A stretch of DNA of 64,000 nucleotides from Glandiceps talaboti (lineage: Eukaryota > Hemichordata > Enteropneusta > Spengelidae), in assembly GCF_964340395.1 (NCBI RefSeq), contig NC_135551.1:15648003-15712002 (forward strand), given 5' to 3'. The translations under genes were made by a program, and so were the position numbers. This document shows positions 14,105-26,270 of the stretch, in pieces. Position 1 is the first letter of the stretch; every line of letters starts with the position of its first letter. The notes below the pieces were generated by a model. It worked only from the letters and a program-made list of their open reading frames with translations, was not told the DNA's origin and did no database searches.

Positions 14105-15457
14105 TAAAAAATACCGCCAATGGCGTTGTAGCACAACTGTAGTTTTTAAAAATGTTTATCCATATGCTAGTCTATGCTAACAATAGGTGTTTATTTGCTG
14201 AATAACTATCCAGTTGCCTATCCAACCATGTTGCTATCTTTACGATAAATGCTATCATTTGGCTGTTGCTATGGGCGTGGTCATGTTGTTAGATATATTT
14301 GCATACATTTGTGTATGTTTTTGTTCACTTGTGTATGAATTCCTGATATTGTCTTTGCAATATGCGTGATCATTTGGCTGTTGCTATGGGCGTGGTCTTG
14401 TTGCTAGGAAAATTGACATACATTTTTTGAATGTTTATTCAATTGTCTATTAAACCCTGTTGTTATCTTTGTGAAATACACCACCGTTTGGCTGTTGCTA
14501 TGGGCGTGGTCATGGTTACTAGGGTATTTGCATACATTTTTTGAATGTTTATTCATCTGTCTTTCTATTCCTGTTGTTATCTTTGCAATATACGTGATTA
14601 TTTGGCTGTTGTTATGGGCGTGGTCTTGTTGCTATGCAAATTTACATACATTTTTTGGATGTTTATTCAATTATCTATTAAACCCTGTTGTTATCTTTGT
14701 GAAATACACCACCGTTTGGCTGTTGCTATGGCCGTGGTCATGGTTGCTAGGGTATTTGCATACATTTTTGAATGTTTACTCACTTGCTTACCAGATGATG
14801 TTGTTATTTGACCAAAATATACTGCCATTTGGTTGTTGCTAAAGGGCGTGGTCATGGTCGCTAGGGCCAATTTTGTCAAAATGCTTTTAAGAAAATCTGC
14901 AGAATAACAGTTTCAGAAACATCTCGCCAAGTTTCAGACTCATTGACCAAGTACTTTTTGAGATATAAGTTTTTGACCAAAAATGAACATTTTTACACCT
15001 AATTTGCATATCACTCATGGAATCATGGTATGCTTAATATTTCTTCGTCCAGTAGTTTTAGAATTACAGATTTTTAACCAAAAAGACACATTTTTAGCCC
15101 TAATTTGCATATCACTGATGGAATCATCCCGTCATGAACAAATCATACTTTACACCCCCTTAAGAATGTTCCCACCAAATTTCGCACCAATCTGCCCAGT
15201 AGTTTCTGAGTTTAAGTTTTTTGACCAAAAATCACATTTTTGACCCAAATCACACACCTGTGATGCGATCATTTTGATTTGAACAATTTCCCAACTAGAC
15301 ACACAAAGTAATGGACCCACCAAATATCGTGGCAATCGGTTCAGTGGTTTTTGACTTTAAGTTGTTTACACACACACACACACACACACACAGACAGACA
15401 GACAGACGCCGGGCGATCCCTATAGCACTACTGAACAAGTTCAGTTGTGCTAAAAAC
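14105..15457. mobile_element. Non-autonomous element with satellite core
   Basis: The element begins GCCAATGGCGTTGTAGCACAACTG and ends AGTTCAGTTGTGCTAAAA; TAGCACAACTG is its terminal inverted repeat. The first ~740 bp are six satellite units of ~115 bp (cores near 14256, 14370, 14486, 14600, 14715, 14828). The rest repeats CAGTAGTTTTAGA, TTTTTGACCAAAAA, CTAATTTGCATATCAC and CACCAAATATCG phrases, followed by (CA)n(CAGA)n at 15368-15406 and GCCGGGCGATCCCTATAGCA. The leader recurs at 11.79 and 22.98 kb. Confidence 0.75.
15368..15406. repeat. (CA)n(CAGA)n compound microsatellite
   Basis: CACACA followed by CAGACAGACAGA, directly before the 3' terminal sequence of the surrounding element. Confidence 0.95.
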
Positions 15458-15459
15458 TG

Positions 15460-17260
15460 TTAATTTTAGTGCACAAGAATTCAATTCAAGTTTTCAGTTG
15501 GTTAGAGATAGTTTACAATATATTGTAACATTTCTGTACAGTTTTTTCCTCTTTTCACTGACAAGCAAGTTTAGGCTACTAACTGTTTTTTCTTTGTACT
15601 ATGAAAGGTCCACATCCAAGCTGACTGCTGACAGCAAACTGCTTGCATGTCAGAAATATACCACATACATAGAAGGTGACAGTGTTATGGAAATCCTGGT
15701 GGGATTTTTGTTTTCCAGTGAATTTCTGTAACAAAGTCACTGTAACCAAGCAACATATGCTACAAATTTTTCATGCCAGGCCTAATTCAGACACATTGTA
15801 GCGACATTTTTTTCAGGTGTTTATAGCAGTACTGTGACCCAGTAAAAAGTGACATCATAATTGGCCCCATTTTGGTAACACAGCAGTTTCCATATTCTAC
15901 TGTCTCTACCTATGACCAGATATACCATACACCTGTTTTGATATCATTCTGCAAATCAAGTAAGGTCTACCAGACAAGATATGTACATTTGTAAATTGTA
16001 AGTGAGAAAATACCTAGCTAGCACTAATGTTAGTGTGGGAAATGTAAATATCTCATGCATGTTTTAATTTGGCCACTGGTAACGCAAGAAAATGGCAAAA
16101 ATTGACCCTTTTATTTAAAATTGAGAAAAATCCGGTGACTCAACAGAGCCAAATGTTATCTTGTTGTAAAATATTGGGAATTAGATAAATTACTGTGAAA
16201 ATAGTAAATAATATCTCTTAAGATTAATTGTCACAGACTGGTAACACATTTTCAAAACATTATGGTACGCTAAGCTTGCTTGCGCTGTCTTTGTCTCTTG
16301 ATACATCCCAAGCATATGACATGGAGTCATAACATTGCACCTTTTAAGCAATAGTTTTGTTAGAAATATTGCAGGCCATGAGTTACATTGTGTCATCATG
16401 TGATATAAAAACTTGTAAGTGTAGCTATACACGTAACACATAAGAAATGAAATACCTTGAAATTTACTGGATGGATAAAATCTGTGCCTCCATTGACCTG
16501 AACATGTTGAATTGCACACAAACATAGCCAATAGAGATACACTTTCAAATAATTTTATGAATTTCTATCTCTAAATGGTAACTGACCTCCACTGTGCATG
16601 TTTTCCCCAAATTTTCTCACTTTCTACTTGATCTTTTTTTTTATTATTTGTGTCAATATGACTTGAAACGCTTTAAACTGTTGAAACCCTAAAATTAGTG
16701 ACACTTTTATGATATAACTAAGTTGTGTTTTACTTCTGAATGGTGCTCTAAATGGCCTCCAAATGGTGTTCATATTTCAAATAGCTCTTACCGTGGGAGG
16801 GAGAACCCCCCCCCCCCAGGGTTGTATAGCAGGCGTGCACGAACATAGCGTGCACTACTTCCCATACTGTTTCCAGTTCTTTCCCTACTTTGAAACTTAC
16901 TGAAACCCAAGGTTTACAATTATATAAACTCCATTTCTAATATTGTACTTCACAATTAGCTGAATTAATCTATAATGGTAATAGTTCACTCAATCTATCT
17001 AAGAGATATCCTACTACGTTTGGTTACTAAACCATGAATATTTGCATGTGCATGAAAAGACAATCATACTTCTCATAGGGTTCCTGTCTAAAGAGCTTTA
17101 TATATGTGAAGCAAAGGATTTGGGACAGCAATTTACCAGATACACTTAAAATTACTGTAAATGTAACAAGTAAAATCAACTATGCAGTGTGCTGTATTGT
17201 GCTTTGAGAATCTAGAGTGTCTTTTGCAAGAACAAGAAGAATATTTCTTGACAACAGATG
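15460..17260. other. No gene; interior of the 4.8 kb element
   Basis: AT-rich sequence without a coding relic. A poly-C run at about 16807-16819 and a poly-G run at about 17268-17281 are the only notable features. Confidence 0.5.
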
Positions 17261-17439
17261 TGTGTGTGGGGGGGGGGGGGGTCAGTGTGATTTGTATTTG
17301 TCAGAGGGGGTTGGGGGTTGGATTGTTTTGTGGATGAATAATGGGGGTCACTTTTTTTAAGTACAACAGGAACAAGAAGTCACAGGCCCAACCTCGGTCA
17401 TAAAAACTGATCGCTCCTTAACAGTGTGGAAAAAAACCT

Positions 17440-17482
17440 TGGTGTGGCCCCTCAACGATGTCACCGCAAAGGGGCCACACCA
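17440..17482. repeat. 13-bp hairpin inside the broken coiled-coil ORF
   Basis: TGGTGTGGCCCCT and AGGGGCCACACCA form a perfect inverted repeat with a 17-nt spacer. It lies between the end of the 4.8 kb element and the surviving upstream part of the coiled-coil frame. Confidence 0.85.
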
Positions 17483-17498
17483 TTGGGCATACCGTCCC

Positions 17499-17687
17499 TT
17501 ATTTGGCAATACGGAAATTCTCTGTCACTCTGTGATCCAGCTGTTCTCTAAGGGCTTTGAATTCCCTTCTCATAGAAAATCGTCGGTAGGTTCTACAGAA
17601 TCTGACTGTGCAGAGGTTGATTGCTGTTTTCTACAAGTATTCCCGCTACTTTTGGCACCTTTTTTTTCCACTTGTCTTTGAAGCCAT
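17499..17687 (-). pseudogene. Coiled-coil ORF relic, N-terminal part
   Basis: ATG at 17687 (MASKTSGKK) opens a minus-strand frame that needs one frame change in an A run and a second near the middle. After these it reads KGAKSSGNTCRKQQSTSAQ, SDSVEPTDDF, then MRREFKALREQLDHRVTENF and RIAK, followed by a stop. The Ser/Lys-rich N-terminus followed by a charged helix fits with the coiled-coil segment at 12454-12595. The two frameshifts and the stop mark it as dead. Function is unknown. Confidence 0.5.
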
Positions 17688-17689
17688 GA

Positions 17690-18420
17690 CGGTCAACATC
17701 AGCTCCAAAAAATTCAGCGTGGTCAATTTGTGTAGGTTTACTAACGTTGTTCTGGTTAGATTTTGCAAAAAAAACAACCGTTGTGGGTTAAAATTTTACA
17801 TTAAGAAGAGCTCAATTCACCCACTCTTACTGGTACTATGGGCTGAAATTTTGAAAGTGGACTCCCTAGCTTGCATACTTAATTCCTTGGAGGGCACCCT
17901 CTTATGAGGAGTGCTCCCCTCAAAGGCACACAATTATTTGATATGGTTGTCAATTACAGATCTGTATGTATTGCTGTCTCTAACTTCCTGACTTGGTCTT
18001 GCACTGTAACACCTTTCCTTTGTGGCTCTCCTCTTCCTTTTAAATTCTGTAGTGTTTTTGTAGTTCTTGTTGTCGTTTCTGTAAATTGTTAAGTTTGATG
18101 GCATATGGTGTTGTATAAGTTCCGGGACAGAGATCTGTACTTCGATTGATCTAGATATCAGAATGAAAATGTACAAACAGGACATGTTATTGACACTTTT
18201 ACCTGTGTACCTTTGTTTTCGTTCCCTTAGACCTTTAGTTCTATTATGTAGAATAATCCATGTTTTAACTTCAAATCTAAATATTGTACTTTCAGACATG
18301 GCATGCATTTCAATACAAAAATGGCAAAATTGAATTCAAATAAACTACTTGTTGATGATGAAATTCAACATTGCAAATAACAGTAGACCAGCCCACATGT
18401 CTCAAAGCATGCTAACATAA
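17690..18420. other. No gene seen
   Basis: Mixed sequence with no coding relic. Open frames in this stretch overlap each other on both strands and carry no domain. Confidence 0.45.
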
Positions 18421-18479
18421 CAGCAACAACGATAATGCCTCATTCCAGTACAAAATTGATAAGTGCCAGCGTACTACTA

Positions 18480-18605
18480 TACTACCTATATACTTACCAT
18501 AGTATCTACTAACTAATGTATTATCAATACTATACTATCTAATAACTACTGTACTATCTACTTATTATACTATCTACTAACTACTGTATTATCATTACTA
18601 TACAT
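18480..18605. repeat. Degenerate (ACTATCTA)n microsatellite, left part
   Basis: Imperfect ACTACTATACTATCTA repeats. The same repeat resumes at 19665-19800, so intervening DNA was inserted into it. Confidence 0.8.
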
Positions 18606-18607
18606 AT

Positions 18608-18703
18608 GGTATACCAACCGGTTTTGACCAGTGAACGAAATATATGCACAAGTGATAGCGAGTGCATATATTGAGTTCACTGGTCAAAACCGAGTGGTAT
18701 ACC
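18608..18703. repeat. ~96-bp hairpin
   Basis: The arms GGTATACCAACCGGTTTTGA plus CCAGTGAAC (18608-18636) and the mirrored GTTCACTGGTCAAAACCG plus GTGGTATACC (18675-18703) match almost perfectly. AATATATGCAC and GTGCATATATT mirror each other inside the loop. Confidence 0.9.
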
Positions 18704-18741
18704 TTCCCCAGGGAGTGGTGTATCTCTATTATATTATACCA

Positions 18742-19659
18742 TTATACCAGTATATTGAAAATATCGGAACAAATGATAAGAACTAACGTTTTCTAGTTTT
18801 ATATGCACCCCATGGCTAATTTGCATAACAATACAGCTGCTTTCAAGACATCGACAGCTGATCTGGGCCTCAACCATGACATGAACGTCGTGCAGTGACT
18901 GGATTTATTTATCTGCTAGTTGTTTCTAAGGCTTACATTGATCGGCTCATTAAAAGTGTACAGTAATGAATAAATAACCTGTTTGACCCGAGGTATGAAC
19001 TTGAAGTGGTTTATTGAATACAGCCCGCTTCATGCCCGTCAACATCGCGACTTGGTGGTGTGATGACATGGCGGCAGGTTGATATTTACAATTTGTATTT
19101 ATTTTATAAATATAATTACTGGAAATTATGTCAGTAGATTTTCGAGTTTGAGGTTTTCCCTCTCGGATTGATGACTGATACTCTAGGACAGGATTCCAGA
19201 CAGAGTTTTCTTTAGATTAATGGTCAGTTGGCCAGTGTAAGCTTTTACACTTGCTACATTTTTTATGATAGACAGGACAGACAGCTAGCTCACTTGTTTC
19301 CGCTCCAGCTGAGACGAGACACGTCGACGATACTACTAGTACTACTACTAGTACGATCGTGTGCATGCCTTGACCTTAGTAGGCGATGATTTGTACAAAT
19401 ACGCGAAAAATTGGCTGCTTTCGAAATTTCTGTCGTAATTTCCCATAAAATATTGTCTCATTGAGAAAAATCCTCCTCTGACAATTAGCAGAGTTCACTA
19501 TCAGTGTCCTGGCGGCCGACTCCAATGCTCCCATAGACAACAGTGAACATCAACATTTGGACGCTTGTCAACCATGCATTATCGCTCATTTTAGACGTGC
19601 TAGTTTGATGTCTAGGCCAATCACATCTCTTGATTTGCACCATCAATATACTGGTATAA
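18742..19659. mobile_element. Element with 17-bp terminal inverted repeats
   Basis: TTATACCAGTATATTGA (18742-18758) is mirrored perfectly by TCAATATACTGGTATAA (19643-19659). The element, together with the adjoining hairpin, sits inside an ACTATC-rich microsatellite. The interior is CpG-containing but has no reading frame of note. Confidence 0.65.
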
Positions 19660-19664
19660 TATAA

Positions 19665-19800
19665 TATATATTAACAACCGTACTACTTACTATACTATCT
19701 AATAACTATTGTATTATCAATACTATACTATCTATTAACAATTGTACTATCTACTTACTGTACTATCTACTAACTACTTTATTGATAATTGTTACTACTT
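19665..19800. repeat. Degenerate (ACTATCTA)n microsatellite, right part
   Basis: Continuation of the imperfect ACTATC repeat after the inserted element. Confidence 0.8.
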
Positions 19801-19834
19801 ACATAATGATTTGAAACATTCGTGTTAACTCTGT

Positions 19835-22120
19835 TTATTTCTGTGTAACAGAAGCAGCTACTCTGAAAGCTAAACATTCTGATTCACTGTAATTGTGTGA
19901 TTTGGGTGCCATGGATGCAATCTTGTTGTTCAAGCTTTCTGGCCTGTGCTGAGGTTTGCTAATTTGGTTGAACTCTGTATATTTGTGGAACATACCCTTT
20001 CAGGCTCTGTCCAAATGGCAATGTTTCGTGTTTGTAATTGTGGGGATCTTGCCTGTATCCACACCATTTGGAAGAACAACTACTATGTTCTCTAATGGCA
20101 TGTGAAATAATACAGTGCTGTACTCGGGGCATAAGTTGCCTGTGATTGGGTTTTAATGAATAGAGTGCATTGCTGATGTTTTGCTTTACCTATTTTTTTG
20201 TCACCAAGTTTCTTTATTTCACTGGTTACTTGTGATCTGACTCTCACTATTGTTGTTGTGTCATTGTCTCCTACAATTATGCCTACTTCAACATTGTTTG
20301 CTTTAGCTTCTCTTAGCATGTCAACTATCATACTTGGTTCCATTGCTTTCGATGTTCCTGTCCTTTTTTCCTAGTCATGGTCCCTATCATTTATTTCTCT
20401 CCTGATAGCCGCTTTGCATGTCTTATAGCTTTTACATTTGACACTATACCCTATACACTTCCCTGTCTTTATTCCTACCATAGTAGCATGCCCTATGGGA
20501 AAATAAAACAATGACTACTTGTAAACTTACATGTAAAGTTATCCTCAATATCTTAAAATTATATTCATGCCTTTTCACTTGCTCAGAACTTGGCTAAATT
20601 ACATACTAGTATTACGGAAAGACAATTCTGTATATGTTGTGTATATCTTATTTATTTATTTGATGCAGAGATGTGTTACTGTTAAAGTATCTTGATTTAC
20701 ATGTGCGGCCAGAAAAAACAAAAAAGCTGTTCAACGGGCCAGACCTACCCATATTTTTGGCATTTCATTTTTTGTTTTTTTTTGGTGATGGGCAATATAT
20801 CCTCATGCGGGCTTTGCATGTCAGTAAAATGCACACTTTGTTTCAAAATTAAGGTTATTTCTTTATATTTTCTGCATAATACATGTAACAATAGACATTT
20901 GAGTCAATTCCAAATCATACAATATCTTATACAGTGGTTTACTTGGCTCTGATGATGCATACAAAATGAATTGAGATTAAGCTAACCTGTTGCATATCCA
21001 ATGTGCACTAAACAAAATGAGCAAAACTTTACGACCATGGGAAGTGCAGTCATTGGGCCATCAAAAGTCTGATAGTCTGAAAGTCTTCAAATGTTTTACT
21101 CTTTCTTTATTCATGATTTTTTGGAATCAAATTAATGTTCAGAAGAAGTCATTTACCACATCTGCAAAATATCTTTCAGCTTTGCCACAACAAAATACAC
21201 TTCATAGCCAGATAAAATGTACTGCATGTCATAATTGTCTCTCAATTCTGGTATTTTAAAACCACATTCAAGCTTTGTAAGACTTTAAATTATGTTTTTT
21301 GTTTGATATTTTATGCCTCTAAATGGCCTCCTATATTGTCTTATTTTCAAAAAAGTTTCCATTTTTGAGGGTGTATACTTCCAATCAGTAGCAATCACGG
21401 TAATTATTGTCTTTCTCCAAAAACAAGATGGAAGGTGGCTGACGAAGTACCTCCCTTCATAGGTCAGAGCTAATTATGAGACATCTCCTTACAAGTATCC
21501 ATGTAAAATCCACATCCTTTGTAAAGAAATATCATTTGGACTGTTATTGAGTTGATTATCACTTATTTTTAATGCATCATTGTACCTGTGCTATCATATA
21601 TAATTTTATATCTCCTCTAAAGTGTAGGTCACAGAAGGAGTGGCTAAAATAATTCTGGAGTTCATTTAGCAGGACTTAACATATTTTGAGAGGAGCTACA
21701 AAAAATTTGTTTAACTGTAAATTGTGCACATTTCCGAACTAGAGCTGATAGCAATCAATTGCCATACAGACAAATTGCAAGAGATACAATCAAAATGAAT
21801 GAATAAGTACAATGTAAACTCAACTTCAAATGTTTTTGCCATCATTACATGTGGTTTGTTTTTACATCCTTTGTAAAAAAAAAAAAAAAAAAAAAAAATC
21901 GACCTACCTAACCAAATGTGATAGGTTATGTTGCCTGTTGAACAGCTTTTTTATTTTTTCTGGCCTGACTACTATTTTAGCACTGTCTTTAAAAGTTAGA
22001 CAATAAATCTACATTTACTAACCTGGTAAACTATTGTAACACTTTCCAGTGTCTCATTTTCCATATCCATCAACTGAAGCAGTTACTTTCACAGAATCAA
22101 TGTCCTGTCTGTCATCATTA
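19835..22120 (-). pseudogene. Mutator-like transposase pseudogene, two exons
   Basis: Exon 1 (22120-22023) follows TTGCAG and reads DIDSVKVTASVDGYGK, stop, DTGKCYNSLP; the stop (TGA) stands where the family usually has Arg. It ends CCAG before GTTAGT. Exon 2 starts after CCCATAG at 20492 and continues in phase: GHATMVGIKTGKCIGYSVK, CKSYKTCK, HD-stop, then after a frameshift GTSKAMEPSMIVDMLREAK, VEVGIIVGDNDTTTIVRVRS and SEIKKLGDKK. After more frame changes comes SLNNKIASMAPKSHNYSESE, CLAFRVAASVTQK, stop at 19835. The order DGxW/RG, CxxC, GSSKAMEP, DxDS/T, SLNN...APK matches the Mutator-like transposase domain common in marine invertebrates. Several stops and shifts make it dead. The intron contains a 1.26 kb inverted-repeat element. 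Confidence 0.8.
20707..21965. mobile_element. DNA transposon with 33-bp terminal inverted repeats
   Basis: The left end GGCCAGAAAAAACAAAAAAG (20707 on, continuing CTGTTCAACGGGC) is mirrored at 21933-21965 with two mismatches in 33 positions. The 1259-bp element lies between the two exon blocks of the Mutator-like pseudogene. Internal frames (20692-20952, 20990-21259, plus) show no domain, and a poly-A run sits at about 21875-21898. A target duplication is not evident. Non-autonomous; superfamily unknown. Confidence 0.85.
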
Positions 22121-22875
22121 CTGCAATTGAGTGAGAATAACAAACAAATAACTGTTAGAATTAATTTGTGAAACACACACACAAAATCACCTTCATTTAC
22201 ATTTCTTACTGATGTAAAATCATTGCAATTTTATAAAACATATAACTTATAAGGTTGCTTTTGACATTGCCCCATGTACCTGTTAAAAATAAAATAGCAG
22301 ATTTCAATATTCTATCATGTTTTCCTTGGATATCAATCAATCTAGAGAATTTACATTTGGGTACAACATGGCCTTAAATGGATAATATGGATACGAAATG
22401 GGGTATTTTATACTATTTATTTTGGTACTAAACTAACTTTACTTTGATTGTGAATTTGCAAAGCAATGTGACTAAGTCAATATTTGTAACGCAATAAATT
22501 CCCCCTCCACTCAAAAAAATAATAAATAAAAATGGATATTGTGTGGCAAGGTTATTGTTATTGTTGTACACACATAAAGTCACAGTGGTTTGTACACAAA
22601 CTGGGTATTCAGGTAAGTTTTAATCACACAACAAGTAAACACAAGAAATGAAACTGCATGGTGACAGTCAAATACAAATGTACAAATGTATTTTGGAAAA
22701 TTACATGCACCACAGACTAGATGTCATGAAACAGTAACTCCTATTTACCCAGTTTATTTACAAATTATATTTACAATATCAAAATTATTTCACATCTTTC
22801 AGTTTTGAACAGATTATTGAGTAACAAAAATGGGACTAGATCTATGTTACTTCACCAGTTGTTTTTACTCTACAA

Positions 22876-23264
22876 CAGTGTTGCAGCCAGCCTTTGGAAA
22901 GAGTGGGACATAGTATCCCAAGACTTTCATTTGTCTGGGACATCGTAAGTTTTTTTGGGACATTATTTTTAAAAAAGCGCCAATGTCATTGTAGCACAAC
23001 TGCAAAATATTTACCCACATGCTGATCCATCCTAGATATTTGCTGAATGATTATGCAGTTGCCTATCCAACCCTGTTGTTATCTATGCAATATACACGAT
23101 CATTTGGCTGTTGCTATAGACGTGGTCATGTTGCGCACTATTGTTAAACATATTTGCATACAATGTTCGTGTGGGTCATCTATGACACATCACTTCCAAA
23201 ATTGTGGGTCAGGTCAATAAAATGTGTGTCAAATGACCCCAAAACCCCTCTGGCTGCAACACTG
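22876..23264. mobile_element. 389-bp hAT-like MITE with nested satellite unit
   Basis: Ends are CAGTGTTGCAGCCAG at 22876 and its inverse CTGGCTGCAACACTG at 23250-23264. CAGTG termini are common in hAT elements; the flanks CTACAA and CTGCAA resemble each other but do not give a clean 8-bp duplication. One copy of the TAGCACAACTG leader and satellite unit (about 22976-23160) is nested inside. Confidence 0.6.
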
Positions 23265-23650
23265 CTGCAAAGTTGTTTATTTCCAAAATTAATACCATTT
23301 TCTCATCTACATGACCACTGTAAACAAAACATGTCTATTCTGATAAGTGATTCCAATCTGAATTTGTCTAAATGTTGTCATTCCTCTCCTTATACTACCA
23401 TGTCATATATATTGTACATGAATTGAATATATAAACTATTGTCATACTTATGCTGTACATAGCGCCTTTCTCTTCCAATAGTGCTTTCTTCACACTATTC
23501 TTTGCAATACTTTCTATAATTTTTCCAACTTCCCTTTCCTTCTTCTTTTTCAAAGACTTGTGATGAATGCCCTTCATATTTAGACTTGTTAAAAAGTTGT
23601 TTGTCTAACGTTTCCCAATGCCAGTATGTAACATACTGATCAGATATTTA
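23265..23650. other. No gene seen
   Basis: AT-rich sequence between the hAT-like element and the second copy of the 2.2 kb repeat, without a coding relic. Confidence 0.45.
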
Positions 23651-23651
23651 A

Positions 23652-25935
23652 ACAAGTGACCTATCGGTCAGATTAGCTCCACAGTTCTTTTTAATTTAAT
23701 TTTTTATTTTGGTAACATGTAGAAGTGGTTCAGTTTTTTAGCTCTTCACTATGCAGTTTTGTTTTAGCAATGTTTATAAAACACATTTTACACAGAAAGT
23801 TGGTAATGTATTGTACTTTTAAACCATAGTCACCATTTTATAAAAAAAAAATCTACTGTTTAAATTACACAAAATCTCAGAAAAATAATGACTGGGAAAT
23901 GTACACAAGAAAAAGAAAAAAAAAAGAGGATTTTGAGGTTGGCTATAAATAATTCCAGTGTCTTACAGCTTTAACCCTGGAAAATTTTAATGATAAATAA
24001 AATAAACTAGGGATCTAAAATAATTTTGAGGCTATTCGAATTTCAATTTTCTAACAAATTTACCAAGTCAACAACATTCAACTTGTACTAGTTGTAGTAG
24101 ACATAACATCGTCTGATATTTTAATTTACGGAGTTTCTTGTGACCGGCGCCTGTCAGCAGACTCGGCCAATTTTTTTTCATCATTCCATTGTATTTAAAC
24201 CTTGTACTTGACATTTCGCAATATTTATAATTCTCAACAAAATACCTCAACATGCCTCACCTCGCTCGTACTCAAAGCAGTCCGAGTATGATCACTGACT
24301 AGGCGTGCTTGCATACGGAGTAATCCGGGACTCGAATCTGACAATTGTCCCTACTATTTGTTTAGACTCAAGTCAGCATTATAGACTCGTGCACCACCTG
24401 TCGTATGTAAGCATTGCTAACCACTGACATGACCAGACAGAACCTTTTCGGATTTACATGTAAAACGGGGAAAGATACGAAAAACATAATGCAAAGTCTG
24501 AAGCCAAATTAAAGTTGTAATTATTTTAATTATTTTTACTTGCCAAATATTTGCATTTTGGAAATGCCAAGACATGTTCATGTCGTTTAACTTTACATGT
24601 AAACTGTCGGCCAAGAAACAAAGTTTGGTCGATTCACAGTCGGCAGTGAGACTGCTCTTGCATAACTTCAACCGCATGCCTAGGCATGCCTTCCTTACGC
24701 GTGACGAGTTGTCTTCATTCTGGTTCACTGTCAGGCCAAATTGCACGACAATATAGAATTAATCACAAGTTACATGTTATCTGAAAACATCAAACTTTTA
24801 CAGTGGGTCTGAAGTGTGATTTTAGTGAGTACCAAGAACTCCCTTGTTGCTACTTGCTGTGGTCAAACGAGGTCAGCTTCACCTTCCGGGTCAAATCAGT
24901 CATTTTCTACCTAAAAATCTTGAACGGAGCATTACACAACGATCCTACTAAATTTACTTGCCATAGTTATTTAAAACACATAAAAGTCCACCTTTTTGTG
25001 AAATTTGTAAAACTTTCCGGTCCGTATTAAGGAAACTATGAACAAAAAACCAGGTCTAAATTTCAGGGCCTCAAGTATGCGTCCCGAATTCGTCGGAAAA
25101 TCGGTATTCCTAAATGTAATTCCAAAATTTGTTTACCTGGTACGAACGAAGAGATGTCAGTTGAGGTTTAGGCGTTTACAGTATCTAAAATGGTGGACTC
25201 TAGTGAAAGTTATGGCGAGTTGAAAATACCCAAAAATAAGGCCAGTGAGCAGCCATTCAAAGTGTAATGGTCGCAACCTGAAGGATAGATGTATGCAAAT
25301 GAGGATGTTGCGGACTGGCTGATTATGTAGAAGGGGTGCAGAATTTGGATTTGAAGTTTACAACCCTGTTTCGAACAAACGCTTGTCATTTGGGTGCACA
25401 ATGCGTAGAATTATGACTATAGCACATATTACATTGCTTGTTTGACGTCAATAGTGTCTTTTGAAAAGTGGCAGTTTACTTAAAGTCTCGTGGATGATTT
25501 CCAATATGGCGTCGGTCATAATGCTCATTAACATATTAACTTTTTTTTCAAATTACAAAAAAAAATTCATCATAAATAGAAAATAAGACGTGCTGACTTG
25601 AAATTAACAAATCTGAATAAGCTACCCTCTGTGCATCAACACACCAGATATCAAAGCAATCTGACAAGTAGTATTTGAGGAGATGATGAAAATATCATTT
25701 TTGAAAAAAAATCATAAAAAATTGAAAATGGCACAGATCAGCTTGGCATGAACAAATCTGAATAGCCTCCCCCAGGGAACATGCACACCAAATATCGAAG
25801 TATTCTGGCTGTTACTTTTGGAGAAGTTGATGAAAATAAAAAACAATTGACGGACACCTATGATTCACCTATACCTCTATACTCTCTACCCACCTACACC
25901 TAAAGCTACACTTTCAGCTTTCACTATCAGTTCCT
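23652..25935. repeat. Dispersed ~2.2 kb repeat, copy B
   Basis: Diverged counterpart of 8318-10533. It lacks the 534-bp MITE but has two stretches missing from copy A: about 24255-24485, bounded by ATGC on both sides, and about 24900-25285. The 3' end has decayed (CTTTCACTATCAGTTCC in place of CTTTCGCTGACAGCGGGG). Confidence 0.8.
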
Positions 25936-25939
25936 GGTG

Positions 25940-26260
25940 GTATTTTACACCTACATGTATGTTATAGACCAAGATTGACATTGGTTTAATGTTAGGAGCC
26001 TCAGTAAAATATTTCTAATCTATAAATGCAAATTATTAAATTAAAGGCTCTGTACCTGAGATATATCCAGCCTACAATGTAACTATCTTGATTATAATAT
26101 ATGCATTCGTTAATTTGAGTAATTCGTTATCAACTTGAACCGACATCTAAATATTAATGGCACAATGGGCATAATCTCACCTAAATACTCAGTAATTATA
26201 ATTATGTATATGTACACTAACATGGTATCAACAACCATGATAATAGAATTCAAAAAGAAA
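25940..26260. other. No gene seen; possible intron
   Basis: AT-rich sequence on the 3' side (minus direction) of the exon candidate at 26271-26418. No second exon could be identified. Confidence 0.4.
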
Positions 26261-26270
26261 AGTTTCCTAC

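Larger units (their letters stand above)
12598..17415. mobile_element. ~4.8 kb inverted-repeat element (PIF/Harbinger-like?)
   Basis: The left end GGAGCGATCAGTTTTTTATG is mirrored at the right end by CATAAAAACTGATCGCTCC (17397-17415). TTA lies directly after the right end (17416-17418) and TTA occurs two bases before the left end (TTATGGGAGCG), so a TWA target duplication of the Harbinger type is plausible but inexact. The element interrupts a coiled-coil reading frame on the minus strand. Inside are a nested smaller element (14105-15457), a poly-C tract near 16807 and a poly-G tract near 17268. No transposase was found. Confidence 0.6.

Noticed and set aside
14471-14842. Hydrophobic plus-strand frames with repeated LLLWAWSWL-like peptides
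   Set aside because: Produced by the ~115-bp satellite units, whose repetition mimics a transmembrane protein.
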